A DNA stretch of 64,000 nt, taken from NCBI RefSeq assembly GCF_014905175.1, contig NC_057788.1, positions 18,260,154 through 18,324,153 on the forward strand, read 5' to 3'. The position numbers and the translations under genes were made by a program. A model generated the notes under the pieces. That model saw only the letters and a program-made list of their open reading frames with translations, was not told where the DNA came from and did not search any database. Origin of the DNA: Aphidius gifuensis. Lineage: Eukaryota; Arthropoda; Insecta; Hymenoptera; Braconidae. Positions 31,981 to 42,680 of this stretch are shown here, one piece after another (the stretch's first letter is position 1; the number at the start of each line of letters is the position of its first letter).

Positions 31981-32701
31981 TGTAACGTGACATTTTTGCA
32001 TGTTACCTTCTCGGACTAATTATTAAGTATTTTATTTGGTGTATTTATTAATTTATCTCGAAACACAAAACTAACCAAACCTAATATCCAAAAACGTCAA
32101 TTATTATTATTTTAATGTTAAAATCGTGTAGTTTTCAATTCACCCTTTTTCTGCAAAAAAAGTTTCTAAAAATGCCGAAACAGAAAATTTACCAAGGGAA
32201 ATTCTAGTTTCATTTCATTTTTTTGAAATCATAAACTTATATATTATAAACTTATAATCATTTTGGAAATAAAAAATTTTTTTTCTGAAAACAAAAAATT
32301 TTTTTGCTGAAAAAAAAAAATTTCAAAAATAAATAAAAATTATTTATATTTCTGGACCCAGATTTTTGCTGTGCTTAAAATGCGTGAATTGTGTACCGGA
32401 TTCTGTGAAAAAAAATTCAGAAAAAAAAAGTGGTCCTTTTTGAGAACATGCAAAAATAGTGATATTCAAGATGATGGAGTCTAGAAAACTTAATGAAAAA
32501 ATCTAAAAAAATTAGAGGCCTAATTTTAGCCTAAAATCAACCAAAAATAGCTCATTATCAAAATCGTAAAGGGTCAGGCAGATGACCCCGTAATTTGACT
32601 AAGAATGCCCCATATATATAATAAATGAAACGGAGTCGTTGGTTGGAGGATTCGTTTGCTTGATGTTTTTCCGGGTATAAGGCAGTGAGAATGACGACAG
32701 C
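31981..32701 (-). repeat. 3' LTR of element A
   Basis: Shares its left ~160 bp (TGTAACGTGACATTTTTG...) and right ~95 bp (AAATGAAACGGAGTCGTTGG...) with the 5' LTR at 53,305-54,375. The middle (about 32,150-32,600) is unrelated to the 5' LTR and 350 bp shorter, so it was replaced or rearranged after insertion. Confidence 0.85.
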
Positions 32702-33160
32702 CTCCTCCCCAGACTCCTTCAACGAACGACGACGTCCTTCTCTTATCTCTCGTCAAGTATAAGGTCCAGTTGATTTTTGCTCCTGGAATTCCTGAAACAA
32801 ATCTAAAACAAATAGGACAAACATACGAAACATAACACAATAAATTTTTTTTTTTTTTTTAAAAAAAAGTATGAAAATCTTCATTTAACTAGTCAACGAA
32901 CTAAATATAATCAAGTCTTTTATAATATTGCCCGGATAAGGATCAACCTTAACCAGCTTCACAGTCTTATAATAATGCTAGACGTGTCTTTGGCATTCAG
33001 TTCCTAAGCATCCAGGTACCGAGTTTGTTGGACCAAAAGTAGGGAACGGAGGTCCAGGTCTTGGGAAAGGTGGTGCCGCCCCTGAGCAGCCAGATGCGGG
33101 TCCTGCATATCGAGGTATAGGCCCTGCCCAACCATAGTCAATGCAAGCCTGACGACAGAT

Positions 33161-34210
33161 CTATTCCGGCTGACCTGTGTAGGTAATCCCTCTTTCCATA
33201 CGGGTTTCCATGGCATACTCTGATGTCACAAATTGAGTGGTAAACGGTCCCTGATGAGGAGGTGAACCATTTCTGTAGTACTCGTAATTTGGTGTTGGTG
33301 GACAATGAGTACCACTGTCCTGTCCAACACCCGTCCGTAGAACCATTTCTCCTGATGTTGGTCGAGAATCTGGATCAGGTATATTCGGAGTTCCTGTGGA
33401 ACCCATGATCGTTTCGATTTCCGTGGAGACACTCCCAGGTCTAGATAGCTGAGAGGTGGTACTATTAAAAGTATTCAGTCTAAGACGACCTCTGCCTCGA
33501 CCTGCATACATAACTCCAGACATGGCATAAGCTGGTGCTGAATTGACTGGTACATGTGCTGTCTCCTTCATGTCCAACCTTGGATTGTTTTCTCGTGGCT
33601 CAGGTTTTGAACTAGCAGAACGACGTACCGCTGGTTTTGGTGCCTCTGATCCAACAGTAGGACAGCGTCGGTCTGGATGTTTACGAGAGCCACAATAACG
33701 ACAATGCCAATTGTATTTTTTTTTCTTCTTCCTCTTCTCTGGCTTTGCGGAGCCAGCATTATCAGTGCTAGGCTTAGCTTGAGGCAGCTCAGCTTTGATT
33801 GGTACTACCTCTGGTTCGATTGAGCTAGGTTTAGCTATTTCCAATGTGGACTGTGGTAGTTCAAACTTAGCTGGTACCCCCTCTGGTTCGAATGAGCTAG
33901 GTTAAGCTTGAGGTAGCTCAGCTTTGGCTGGAACTACTTCTGGTTCGACTGAGCTAGGTTTAGCTATTTCCAATGTGGCCTGTGGTAGTTCAAACTTAGC
34001 TGGTACCTCTTCTGATTTTGTTGACTTGACTTTAGCAGTTCCAAGTACAGCTTGTGGTGGTTCAACCTGGATTGGTAGTTCTTTCGATTTACCCGAATTA
34101 AGCTTAATTACTTTCAGTGTTGTTCGTGGTAATTCTGATCTTTTGGTGACCATATCCTCCCAGGAGATAAAATTACTACCGAAGTTAGGTTGAGTCACGA
34201 AGTCACACAA
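33161..34210 (-). pseudogene. gag-like ORF of element A with repeats and a zinc knuckle
   Basis: Two open pieces. 34,210-33,902 holds two copies of a repeat (ELPQATLEIAKPSSVEPEVV, ending PAKAELPQA), then a TAA. 33,844-33,161 holds a third copy, a Lys run (EKRKKKKKYNW), the CCHC zinc knuckle CRYCGSRKHPDRRC and a Pro/Gly/Arg-rich tail. The in-frame TAA near 33,902 and a shift near 33,850 break it. A zinc knuckle binding genomic RNA is the usual end of gag. Here no protease or polymerase follows, and 460 bp later the polypurine tract and 3' LTR begin. It could instead be an extra ORF of a non-autonomous element. Confidence 0.6.
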
Positions 34211-34255
34211 AGCCCGTAATCGAAATAATTCTAATTACCTTTTATTTCTTGAAGC

Positions 34256-34882
34256 TGTAACGAACCTATAAAATTATTCAATATATATTTTCGCGAAGTC
34301 GTGGATATGTTCGTACAAATGAATAATTAATTGCCGGGCTCAGTATCAGTAGGTGATCCAAGGTCTCCCAATCAATTAGACAACAATAATTAATAGTTAA
34401 ATGAATATAAAATTTATTACAAAGAGAAGTGGAAAGATAAGTGACGCGTTCAATAACTCAATAATAATTACACGTAACAACATACATACACAAGTAACAC
34501 ACATTCATACACCGGAGGTCGTAAACTCGTTGGACAATTACCCGAATGCCGCGTTTTTCTTTTACCCGATGGTTAGTCTGTGTCACCACGCGACTTGGAT
34601 CTGGGTCATGGTCTTGGTCTTGGATAGTCTGTGTCACCACGCGACTTGGATCTGGGTCATGGTCTTAGTCTTTGGTAGCCTGTGTCACCCCGCGACTATC
34701 AAAAAACGTTCTTGTCGTAGCCAAGGCTAGGCGAGCTAGATCGTGCTCTTTCACTTTACTCGCCTGCCAGTTATTATCTCAAGCGTACAAAGCGCTTGAG
34801 AAAAACTTACGCCACCTGTTGGCTGATGCGGAACTACAGTACATCAGACTTTAAATTTTCATTGCTATTGAACGCCGTCACA
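34256..34882 (-). repeat. 3' LTR of element B
   Basis: 627 bp, TGTGACGG...GTTACA on the minus strand. It includes a 52-bp tandem repeat (TGTGTCACCACGCGACTTGG type, 34,576-34,700, about 2.3 copies), which could be an enhancer-like U3 repeat. Confidence 0.85.
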
Positions 34883-35018
34883 CCCCCCCCTTTGTTCAAA
34901 AAAAAAAAAAACAAAACTATTGTTACATTATTATTTCATACAAACATAATATTTTAAACTTACATTACACACATAAAAAGGTTAAATATTAAACATAATA
35001 ATAAGAACGAATAAAGTA

Positions 35019-35857
35019 TCATAAATACGCTGGACTCAACCTGTGAGTTGAAAAAACAAAACGAACAATATCAAAAGTAAATAATAAAAAAAAAGTGTCT
35101 TCTTCCTCAAAATCCTGGGAAGATGGATTGTGCCAGTTGATCCTTGTCATCAAATACGTCCCACGATTTGATCTTATGTACACGAACATGTACCTGGTCA
35201 TCGGAGGTAATACGATATCGTTGACGCTTCAATGTAGTACTTGGCACTGGCCAAGTCACTGGCCAATCAACATCTTTTTTAAACACGAAAATATCTTTTG
35301 GTACCTGAGTGCCATTGATTCCAAGTCTTGCACGACACACTACACCTGGATTTTTTCAACTGCTAAAACCTGGTAGTATTGCTAATTGCTTGCTTGCTGA
35401 TGATATTATAGCTTCACTTGTCTGAATTGCTGGTGTCACGGATTTATCTTCTTATGTCATGAATTCTTTCAATGGCTTTGGTGACATTGTGATTTCGTTT
35501 GCTGCTGGTACCGCAATTTCATTCATTGGTTCTGGTGTCATTGAAATTTCATTTGCAGCTGGTACCATGATTTCATTTATTGGTTCTGGTGTCATTGTAA
35601 TTTCATGGATCATTAATGGAGGTGAGTATTTTTCTCAGTTGTTTCTTGGGTATTAACAACTTTTGGAATACGTGGCAGTTGTTTGACGTTTTCCTTGGTT
35701 GGTAACTTAACCTGTACAGAAACTGTCACGACTTCCGGATCAACTACAGTTGATGTATTCATCATGTCACTTGGTTCGTCATGCTTGTCATTGTTTATAT
35801 TTTGTATTGAAGCTGTTTTTTCTATTTCGATTGTGTTTTCTTTGATTACTGGTTTTA
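35019..35857 (-). pseudogene. Third ORF of element B, downstream part
   Basis: Beyond element C the minus strand continues with an open piece (KENTIEIEKTASIQNINNDK, then DPEVVTVSVQVKLPTKENV). Next comes a repeated segment (EITMTPEPINEIMVPAANEI twice) and a final domain (GVVCRARLGINGTQVPKDI, HVRVHKIKSWDVFDD) ending near 35,019-35,107. Its upstream start is the ATG near 47,626 (MNNLNIELDEEDRK), on the other side of C. Stops and shifts occur. The function is unknown; I see no signal peptide or membrane segment to support an envelope protein. Confidence 0.5.
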
Positions 35858-35862
35858 TTGTT

Positions 35863-36700
35863 TGTAACGAAATTTATTATTTCGCTGGTTCTCGAAATAA
35901 ATAATTAACAAAAGAGCTCTAATTATTTATTTGCATGTCAACTGAATTGTTAACAATTAATAGGAGTTAATTGTTAATAATTCTAAGGTTCACCGCATAG
36001 GCACTGTGGAGGGTCAAGTCTACTACGAGTGGTGTCAGTGTGGCACATGTTTCGTATATATTCGAGGTCCCGTAGTAGACTTGATACGTTAAACCACGAC
36101 CGGTGCTAGTTTTCCCCTCCATCCGTCAAAAAGACGAACTCTCCGAAGGCTACGGGCTGGATCGGATACCTATTCGTGTTGCGGGCTAGAAAAGCGTGCT
36201 GCGCATGTCCGGGACGATAGGTGGGAGCGCGCGAGTGGGGATTTAGAGGACTCACAGTAGCTTAGCACAGAACGCTATCGTTAGACGACACAACTTGTCT
36301 GGCTCTAGAACTGATCACTTCTCTTCTCTTGACTGGCTCTCTTGGTTCACTACTGGTTCTCTCGACATCGTTTGGATCTCTCGTAAAGGCTCCCTAGGTA
36401 TCAGACGTTAAGTCCTGGTGAAACTCTGTCTGAATTTCCAATGATGGACTAATACTAATGATCACGCTATATGGTTCTCTCATTATAAGAATAATAATTA
36501 TTATATTCTCGCTACATAATATGTATGTGATGGTTAGACCATCATTACACATAAATGTGTATGTGTGAGTTCACGAATGGATCGCTGTAAATAATAATAA
36601 TAATATTGAGATATATTATTATTGCAATGGCAACGTATGTGTAAGACCTGGTCACGGATGGATCGCTGTATGGTTCCCTATACAAATTACATATCTCACA
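35863..36700 (+). repeat. LTR of element C, first copy
   Basis: Starts TGTAACGAAATTTATT and ends TATCTCACA where homology with 46,338-47,177 stops. The true LTR end may lie further right in the second copy (near 47,271, before TGGTTCACGATAG, a primer-binding-like site). The deletion in this copy removed that end. Confidence 0.8.
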
Positions 36701-36734
36701 TCTCAGATCTCGCAACGATAACGAAGTTCATACA

Positions 36735-37462
36735 ATGCCACCAGCAAAGGTATTCGAACTATTGAATCGTTGGAAAGTTGAGTTCTCGGGTCAACGTAAA
36801 GAAGACGTCGAAGAATTTTATTTGCTTTATTTGCTGGGATACAGCCCGCAAAGCTTTTCGATCTCGATTTGCTGATCTCGATTTCCAGCCATCATTGGAG
36901 GCAGAAATATTCGCACGTACACAAGGTCGGTACGAAAGTATTAGTGAATATCTGTCCAAGATGGATGCTCTCTTTTCGAAAACGATCCCGCCATGGCCTC
37001 AGTCGAGACGGTTACAAATAGTATACCGTAACTTACTGCCAAAGTTCCGAATTGGATTGAGATACGATGAGTGTCTTACTCTAACTGAACTAGAAGGCAT
37101 GTTAAGACGACAAGAGAAGAACATGGAATGTTCACGAAGTTGGCAACCACCACGTAGACCAGAAGAATCAGTGTGTCCTAGCTTGGCATACAAAGAGCCT
37201 GCTAGACCAGCTCGAGATTCTAAGCCAAACATGGTCAACGCTCCCGATGGTGACGAGTCACCAATAGATCAAGAAGAGCTCTCGGAAGAAGATCCCGAAA
37301 TGTTGGATGCTTTGGGTCGCCCAAAGCTTCGCGGCAAGTTCAATCGTGAGAACCGCTGTTTCAATTGCAAACAGACGGGTCATCAATTTCGCGATTGTAA
37401 AGAACCACCAACATTGTTCTGTTACCGTTGTGGTAAGGTAGGGGTCACGACTATCGATTGTT
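36735..37462 (+). pseudogene. gag of element C (N-terminus missing, C-terminus cut by D)
   Basis: The capsid-like region begins just after the LTR (AKVFELLNRWKVEFSGQRKE), shifts frame near 36,815 and continues (ARKAFRSRFADLDF, RYESISEYLSKMDALF) to the first zinc knuckle CFNCKQTGHQFRDC. The second knuckle is split after its first cysteines by element D, and its remainder lies at 42,681. The Arg-rich, GC-richer codon use differs from elements B and D. The missing N-terminus is probably the piece found at 47,425-47,540. Confidence 0.75.
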
Positions 37463-37766
37463 TGTGGCGGTGCCAACTGCCCAAACTGCAATTTCACCAG
37501 TTCCAAAGATGGCGACGACTGATCTAGGAAATTCTCATCTAGGAACATTAAGGCGTCCGCGCAAAGAGACTCTTGTCGCAAGAGATATATTTCAGTTGTA
37601 AACTAGACTACACTTGTAGCCTAACGTTTTATGTAATTCGAATCTCTTTATTCTATTACTTTTGATATTCTGATAATAAAGGAACTACCTCATTATTATT
37701 CCTAAAATAATATATAGTCTAGAGTTGATTATTTACCTAGTAATAATCCCAACCCTATAAACTATA
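37463..37766 (+). repeat. 5' LTR of element D
   Basis: Starts TGTGGCGGTGCCAAC and ends AACCCTATAAACTATA. Compared with the 3' LTR: TATATTTCAG versus TATATTTTAG, and AAAGGAACTA versus AAAGAACTA. Confidence 0.9.
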
Positions 37767-38016
37767 ATTGGTGACCCCTGCAAAAATATTTTTTATGCAA
37801 TTTAATAAAAAATAAAAGAATACATTTCCGCACCCTTGTATTTACCAGTGTACCGGTGTTTACATTTCGACACAAAGGAATGAGTCACAACGTGCTACGA
37901 CGCAATTTACATATGTAAACAAACAAGTGCGCATTGAACAAAAAAATTTTAAAAAATACAATTTCACTGCAAAACAATTAGACAATTAAAGTGAAAGTGA
38001 ATAAAAAATTAATAAA

Positions 38017-39171
38017 ATGTCTGATTTGAAAAAATTGATCCAACAACGAGGTGTTGTTAAACGGCAATTTACATTAATGTTTAAGTTTTTCCAAGAAGAA
38101 GGGCGTTCACGTACCCAGGCTGAGGCAAAAATGATATCTCTCGACCAATTGTATAAACAATTTACTACTATACAAGACTCGATTGATGCTCAACGCCTTG
38201 AAAATGATCAAGATGATCTCGATAAAGCCACCTTGGAAGATGATGAACAAAGAACATTAATTGATGAGCAATATAATCAAATCAGCACTACAATAAAACA
38301 AATTTTAGAAAAAGAAAAGCTGAATGATGATGAACGTTTTACTCAACTTCAAGAAGAAATAGCACGACTACGTTTGATCAACGAGCAACAAGGTTGGACA
38401 CCTAATCCAAGATCACAACGTATAGTTCTTCCCAAGTTTGATAAACTGCAACCTCAACTTTGGTGGACACAAGTTGAAATGGCACTACGACTTGGTGGCA
38501 TTACAAACCACGAAGATAAATTTTCACAAGTCCTAGTGAATCTTGAGAGTGATGTATTGATGTTAGTTGGTGATTTAGCTAACAATCCACCAACAATGGA
38601 CAAATTCAACACACTCAAAGATCGCATTTTACAAAGCTTTGCTCAAACAACAGAAGCACGACTCAGACGCATGTTTCGAGGCGATGAATCTGTTGGTAAA
38701 AAGCCAACTGAAATACTTGCACACATAAAAAATTTAGCATCTGGTGAGTGCAATGCAACTGTACTAAGAACAATATTTTTAGAAAAACTCCCAGAGCAAA
38801 TGCGTGTGTTGTTAGCCATGTGTGAGCATGAAGATCTGGACAAAGTAGCTGAGATGGCAGACAAAATATACGAGATGTCTAATACTTCTTCATGTGCCAT
38901 TGCCAGTTCTCAAGAACAAGCATCTGTTCAAGCTATTGAATCGCCAATATCAGAGGTCTTTAAGCTAATCAAGACTCTCTCTAATAAAGTTGACAAATTA
39001 CAGAGAGAATACAGATCTAGATCCAGGTCAAGATCCAAATCACGTGGACGCTCAAACAGTCCAAGCAATAATCTGTGCTTTTATCACAGAAAATTTGGTG
39101 ACAATGCAAGGAAATGCTTAGAAACATGTTCTCAAAATTCTGCATGGCAATCTATGAAATCGGAAAACTAA
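38017..39171 (+). CDS. gag of element D
   Basis: 384 residues, open. The N-terminal third is coiled-coil-rich (Glu/Gln/Leu). Capsid-like motifs follow (PKFDKLQPQLWWTQVEMALR, KFNTLKDRILQSFAQTTEAR, LRRMFRGDESVGKKPTE), then an Arg/Ser stretch (RSRSRSRSKSRGRSNS) and a zinc motif CFYHRKFGDNARKCLETC. The ligand order C-H-C-C rather than C-C-H-C, together with the FYH-x2-FG-x2-ARKC pattern, is the mark of the CsRn1 clade. The start ATG at 38,017 follows a 250-bp leader. The 3' end overlaps pol by 58 bp in the -1 frame, so pol is probably made by -1 frameshifting. GGAAAAC just before the gag stop is a possible but non-canonical slip site. Confidence 0.92.
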   Translation: MSDLKKLIQQRGVVKRQFTLMFKFFQEEGRSRTQAEAKMISLDQLYKQFTTIQDSIDAQRLENDQDDLDKATLEDDEQRTLIDEQYNQISTTIKQILEKEKLNDDERFTQLQEEIARLRLINEQQGWTPNPRSQRIVLPKFDKLQPQLWWTQVEMALRLGGITNHEDKFSQVLVNLESDVLMLVGDLANNPPTMDKFNTLKDRILQSFAQTTEARLRRMFRGDESVGKKPTEILAHIKNLASGECNATVLRTIFLEKLPEQMRVLLAMCEHEDLDKVAEMADKIYEMSNTSSCAIASSQEQASVQAIESPISEVFKLIKTLSNKVDKLQREYRSRSRSRSKSRGRSNSPSNNLCFYHRKFGDNARKCLETCSQNSAWQSMKSEN

Positions 39172-42100
39172 TGGAGCTGTCGTCATTAAAAACAAATGAC
39201 GACAGCAACCAAATCAGCAACAATAACAACAACAACTGCAGCAACGACAGCATAAATATAAACAGCATCAGCAATATTAAAGAAACTCGTCTTCATGTCA
39301 TGGACAAAAGAACACAAATTCGTTTCCTTATTGATTCTGGATCAGTGGTCTCAGTTATTCCACGTTCTACAATCAAGTGCAACAACATTGCTGGTGACTT
39401 CACACTATTTGCTGCAAATCAAACTGTTATCCAAACATATGGTGATCACATAATTAATGTGGACTTTGGACTACGTCGACCATTCAAGTGGTCATTCACC
39501 GTTGCTGACATCAAAACACCTATTATTGGTGCAGATTTTTTAACTCATTATAATTTACTCATTGACTTAAAAAAGCAAAAGCTCATCGATGCTGAAACAC
39601 AATTCTCAGCACATGGTGTAGCTAAAAAAACAACAGAATTTGGTATCACTACTATCAGTTCTTTAAACAACGCAATTGTCGATATCAATAATCTTCTTAA
39701 AGAATATATTGATATCACAATCTCACCTGTAAAACGAGAAGCATCTGTCAACTCGTCAGTAGCTCATCATATAGAAACTACTGGTCAACCAGTGTCAGAT
39801 CGTCCTCGTCGTATCTCTGGTGAAGAATTGGCTGCAGCAGTAGCTGAATGTAAGATACTTGTGGAACAAGGTATTTGTCGTCCATCCAGAAGCCCTTATT
39901 CGAGTCCAATTCACATGGTAATTAAGAAATCTGGAGGATGGCGTCCCTGTGGAGATTATCGCAGACTGAATGCACAAACAGTACCTGACCGATATCCAAT
40001 TCCACATATACATGACTTTGCAGAGCATCTAAACAATAAAAAAGTATTTACAACAATTGATTTAGTCCGTGCATATCATCAAATTCCAATGGCTGAAGAG
40101 GATATACAAAAAACTGCTGTCAGCACACCAATAGGTCTACTGGAATATGTCTACATGCCGTTTGGACTTCGTAATGCAAGTCAAACATTTCAACGACATA
40201 TGGGATCCATTCTTAGAGATCTTGACTTTGCTCACTGTTATATTGATGACCTCTTAATTGCATCAGAAACACCAGAGCAACATCTAGAGCATCTCCAAAT
40301 AGTCTTCTCACGTTTGAGGCAATACAACTTAACTATTAACGTCAACAAGTGTCAATTTGCTCAAACAGAAGTACTATTCCTGGGATATAAGGTAAATAAA
40401 AATGGCTGTCAACCTCCAGAAGATCGGGTGTCAGCTATCAATGAATACAAGTTACCAGAGACCATTTGTGAACTTCGCAAATTCTTGGGACTGATAAATT
40501 ATTATCGTCGTTGTATTCCACATGCAGCACAACTTCAAGCACCTCTTAATGACTTTTTAACAAACTCCAAGAAAAATGACAAAAGAAAAGTACCTTGGAC
40601 AGATAAAACAATAAAAGCATTTCACGACTGCAAGAGAAGTTTATCAGAAGCAACAATATTAACTCACCCCAGTATGAATGCACCACTTGCTTTAATAACT
40701 GACGCATCTGACGTAGCTATTGGAGCAACACTTGAACAACAAAAAAATAGCATTTGGGAACCACTCGGATTTTTCTCTCGAAAACTGTTTAAGACTGAGA
40801 AAAATTACAGTGTGTATGACCGAGAATTGTTGGCAATCTATGAAGCTATCAAGCACTTCAGGCATATACTGGAGTCTCGACAATTCATAGTGAAAACTGA
40901 TCACAAAGCACTTATTCATGCTTTTAAACAAAAGCCTGAAAAAGCATCACCAAGACAATTGAGACATCTTGATTACATCGCTCAATTTACAACTGAAATT
41001 ATGCACGTAGCTGGTGATGAAAACATAGTTGCAGATGCATTATCTCGTCTTAATGAGATATCTATGCCTACAACTTGCAATCTTGAAGAAATACAAACAG
41101 CTCAAGAAGAAGACACTGAACTTGAAAACATCCTCGAAGGAAGTTTAAAACTGCAATTGGTACGATACGAACCAAACATTGCAATTTATTGTGATATTTC
41201 AACTGGATATATCCGACCTTATGTACCAGAGAAATTACGAAAACAAATTTACAACTCAATACATGGTCTTTCACATCCAAGTGGTCGAGCAACTCTTCAA
41301 CAAACTCGTAACAAATATGTTTGGCCTGGCATAAAAAAAGACATTACCAGTTGGTCTCGTCTTTGTTTACCTTGTCAGAAATCTAAAATAATTCGACATA
41401 ACAGGTTAAAACCAAACAAAATAGCTATGCCAGATGGTCGTTTTGACCATGTACATATCGACATTGTTTACATGCCACCAGTAAATGGTTATCGTTACTG
41501 TCTAACTATGATTGACAGATTTTCACGTTGGCCAGAGGCAGTACCAATGAAAGATATGACAGCTGATACAGTCGCAACATTATTCTGGACACATTGGATT
41601 TCCAGATTTGGTTGTCCAAAAATAATTACCACTGACCAAGGCTCACAATTTGAATCAAGTTTATTCACTGCACTTGGTAATTTAGTGGGTGCCAAAAGAG
41701 CCAGAACAACAGCATATCATCCACAAGCAAATGGTATGATAGAACGCTGGCATCGTTCACTCAAAGCAGCATTAATGTGTCATCCAGATGAACCATGGAC
41801 TGAATTATTACCAACAATATTATTGGGTCTAAGAACCTGCTTCAAAGAAGATTTAAAAGCATCAGCGGCAGAAATGTTATATGGTACATCATTACGTTTA
41901 CCTAATGAATACTTTACCAACGAAGACATGCCAGCAGATCCACAAATATTTATTGAAAAATATCGACAACAAATGCGCAAGTTACGTCCAGTTCCAGCAG
42001 CACATCACATTAAAAGCAGTATGTTTGTGCTCAAGGACTTATATACTTGCTCACATGTATTAATACGAACCGATGCAGTTCGTCAACCTCTTGAACCTCC

Positions 42101-42506
42101 TTACACTGGACCATATGAAGTCCTAGAAAGGATGACTGATAGATTATTCAAATTAAAAATTAATGACAAATTAGTTAATATTTCTGTTGACAGATTAAAG
42201 CCTGTGTTTTCAGCCAAAGAAGATAATCCAAAGCAGCTTCAACAAAACCAGATGAATCTAAATCAACAACAACACTCGGAGATGATACCTAGACCTGTCA
42301 AAACATATGTAAATAAAAAAAAAGTAACATTTGCTCCTAATATTCGTGACAAATTCACTGGAAGGGGAGTGGATGTGGCGGTGCCAACTGCCCAAACTGC
42401 AATTTCACCAGTTCCAAAGATGGCGACGACTGATCTAGGAAATTCTCATCTAGGAACATTAAGGCGTCCGCGCAAAGAGACTCTTGTCGCAAGAGATATA
42501 TTTTAG
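39114..42506 (+). CDS. pol of element D (protease, RT, RNase H, integrase)
   Basis: A single open frame of 1130 codons. Domains in order: aspartic protease (RFLIDSGSVVSVI, near residue 72), reverse transcriptase (SPYSSPIHMVIKK, WRPCGDYRRLN, TIDLVRAYHQIP, catalytic YIDDLL near residue 380), RNase H (ITDASDVAIGATL, YDRELLAIYEAI, TDHKALIHAF), integrase zinc domain (H-x3-H...C-x2-C: HGLSHPSGR, LCLPC) and integrase core (HIDIVYMP, TTDQGSQFE, PQANGMIERWH). All catalytic acids are present. It overlaps gag in the -1 frame. The last ~44 codons and the stop at 42,504-42,506 lie inside the 3' LTR, so LTR sequence is under coding constraint. Nothing visible disables it. Confidence 0.93.
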   Translation: MLRNMFSKFCMAIYEIGKLMELSSLKTNDDSNQISNNNNNNCSNDSININSISNIKETRLHVMDKRTQIRFLIDSGSVVSVIPRSTIKCNNIAGDFTLFAANQTVIQTYGDHIINVDFGLRRPFKWSFTVADIKTPIIGADFLTHYNLLIDLKKQKLIDAETQFSAHGVAKKTTEFGITTISSLNNAIVDINNLLKEYIDITISPVKREASVNSSVAHHIETTGQPVSDRPRRISGEELAAAVAECKILVEQGICRPSRSPYSSPIHMVIKKSGGWRPCGDYRRLNAQTVPDRYPIPHIHDFAEHLNNKKVFTTIDLVRAYHQIPMAEEDIQKTAVSTPIGLLEYVYMPFGLRNASQTFQRHMGSILRDLDFAHCYIDDLLIASETPEQHLEHLQIVFSRLRQYNLTINVNKCQFAQTEVLFLGYKVNKNGCQPPEDRVSAINEYKLPETICELRKFLGLINYYRRCIPHAAQLQAPLNDFLTNSKKNDKRKVPWTDKTIKAFHDCKRSLSEATILTHPSMNAPLALITDASDVAIGATLEQQKNSIWEPLGFFSRKLFKTEKNYSVYDRELLAIYEAIKHFRHILESRQFIVKTDHKALIHAFKQKPEKASPRQLRHLDYIAQFTTEIMHVAGDENIVADALSRLNEISMPTTCNLEEIQTAQEEDTELENILEGSLKLQLVRYEPNIAIYCDISTGYIRPYVPEKLRKQIYNSIHGLSHPSGRATLQQTRNKYVWPGIKKDITSWSRLCLPCQKSKIIRHNRLKPNKIAMPDGRFDHVHIDIVYMPPVNGYRYCLTMIDRFSRWPEAVPMKDMTADTVATLFWTHWISRFGCPKIITTDQGSQFESSLFTALGNLVGAKRARTTAYHPQANGMIERWHRSLKAALMCHPDEPWTELLPTILLGLRTCFKEDLKASAAEMLYGTSLRLPNEYFTNEDMPADPQIFIEKYRQQMRKLRPVPAAHHIKSSMFVLKDLYTCSHVLIRTDAVRQPLEPPYTGPYEVLERMTDRLFKLKINDKLVNISVDRLKPVFSAKEDNPKQLQQNQMNLNQQQHSEMIPRPVKTYVNKKKVTFAPNIRDKFTGRGVDVAVPTAQTAISPVPKMATTDLGNSHLGTLRRPRKETLVARDIF

Positions 42507-42676
42507 TTGTAAACTAGACTACACTTGTAGCCTAACGTTTTATGTAATTCGAATCTCTTTATTCTATTACTTTTGATATTCTGATAATAAAGAACTACCT
42601 CATTATTATTCCTAAAATAATATATAGTCTAGAGTTGATTATTTACCTAGTAATAATCCCAACCCTATAAACTATA
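42374..42676 (+). repeat. 3' LTR of element D
   Basis: 303 bp, starting TGTGGCGG directly after the polypurine tract. Its first 133 bp are read by the pol ORF. Confidence 0.9.
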
Positions 42677-42680
42677 TGTT

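Larger units (their letters stand above)
37459..42680 (+). mobile_element. Element D: CsRn1-type Ty3/gypsy retrotransposon, apparently intact
   Basis: Complete 5.2-kb element: 5' LTR 37,463-37,766, primer-binding site from 37,769 (TGGTGACCCCTGC), gag, pol, polypurine tract (GGAAGGGGAGTGGA) and 3' LTR 42,374-42,676, flanked by TGTT at 37,459-37,462 and 42,677-42,680. The two LTRs differ by one substitution and one indel over ~303 bp, so the insertion is recent. The Cys/His box of gag has the unusual CHCC order of the CsRn1 clade. It is inserted in the second zinc knuckle of element C's gag. Confidence 0.93.

Noticed and set aside
33004..33216. Minus-strand ORF of 70 codons downstream of the zinc knuckle
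   Set aside because: It overlaps the Pro/Gly-rich continuation of the element A ORF in another frame; no features of its own.
35107..35340. Envelope gene of element B
   Set aside because: No signal peptide, Cys pattern or membrane anchor is visible; it reads as the end of an unknown third ORF.
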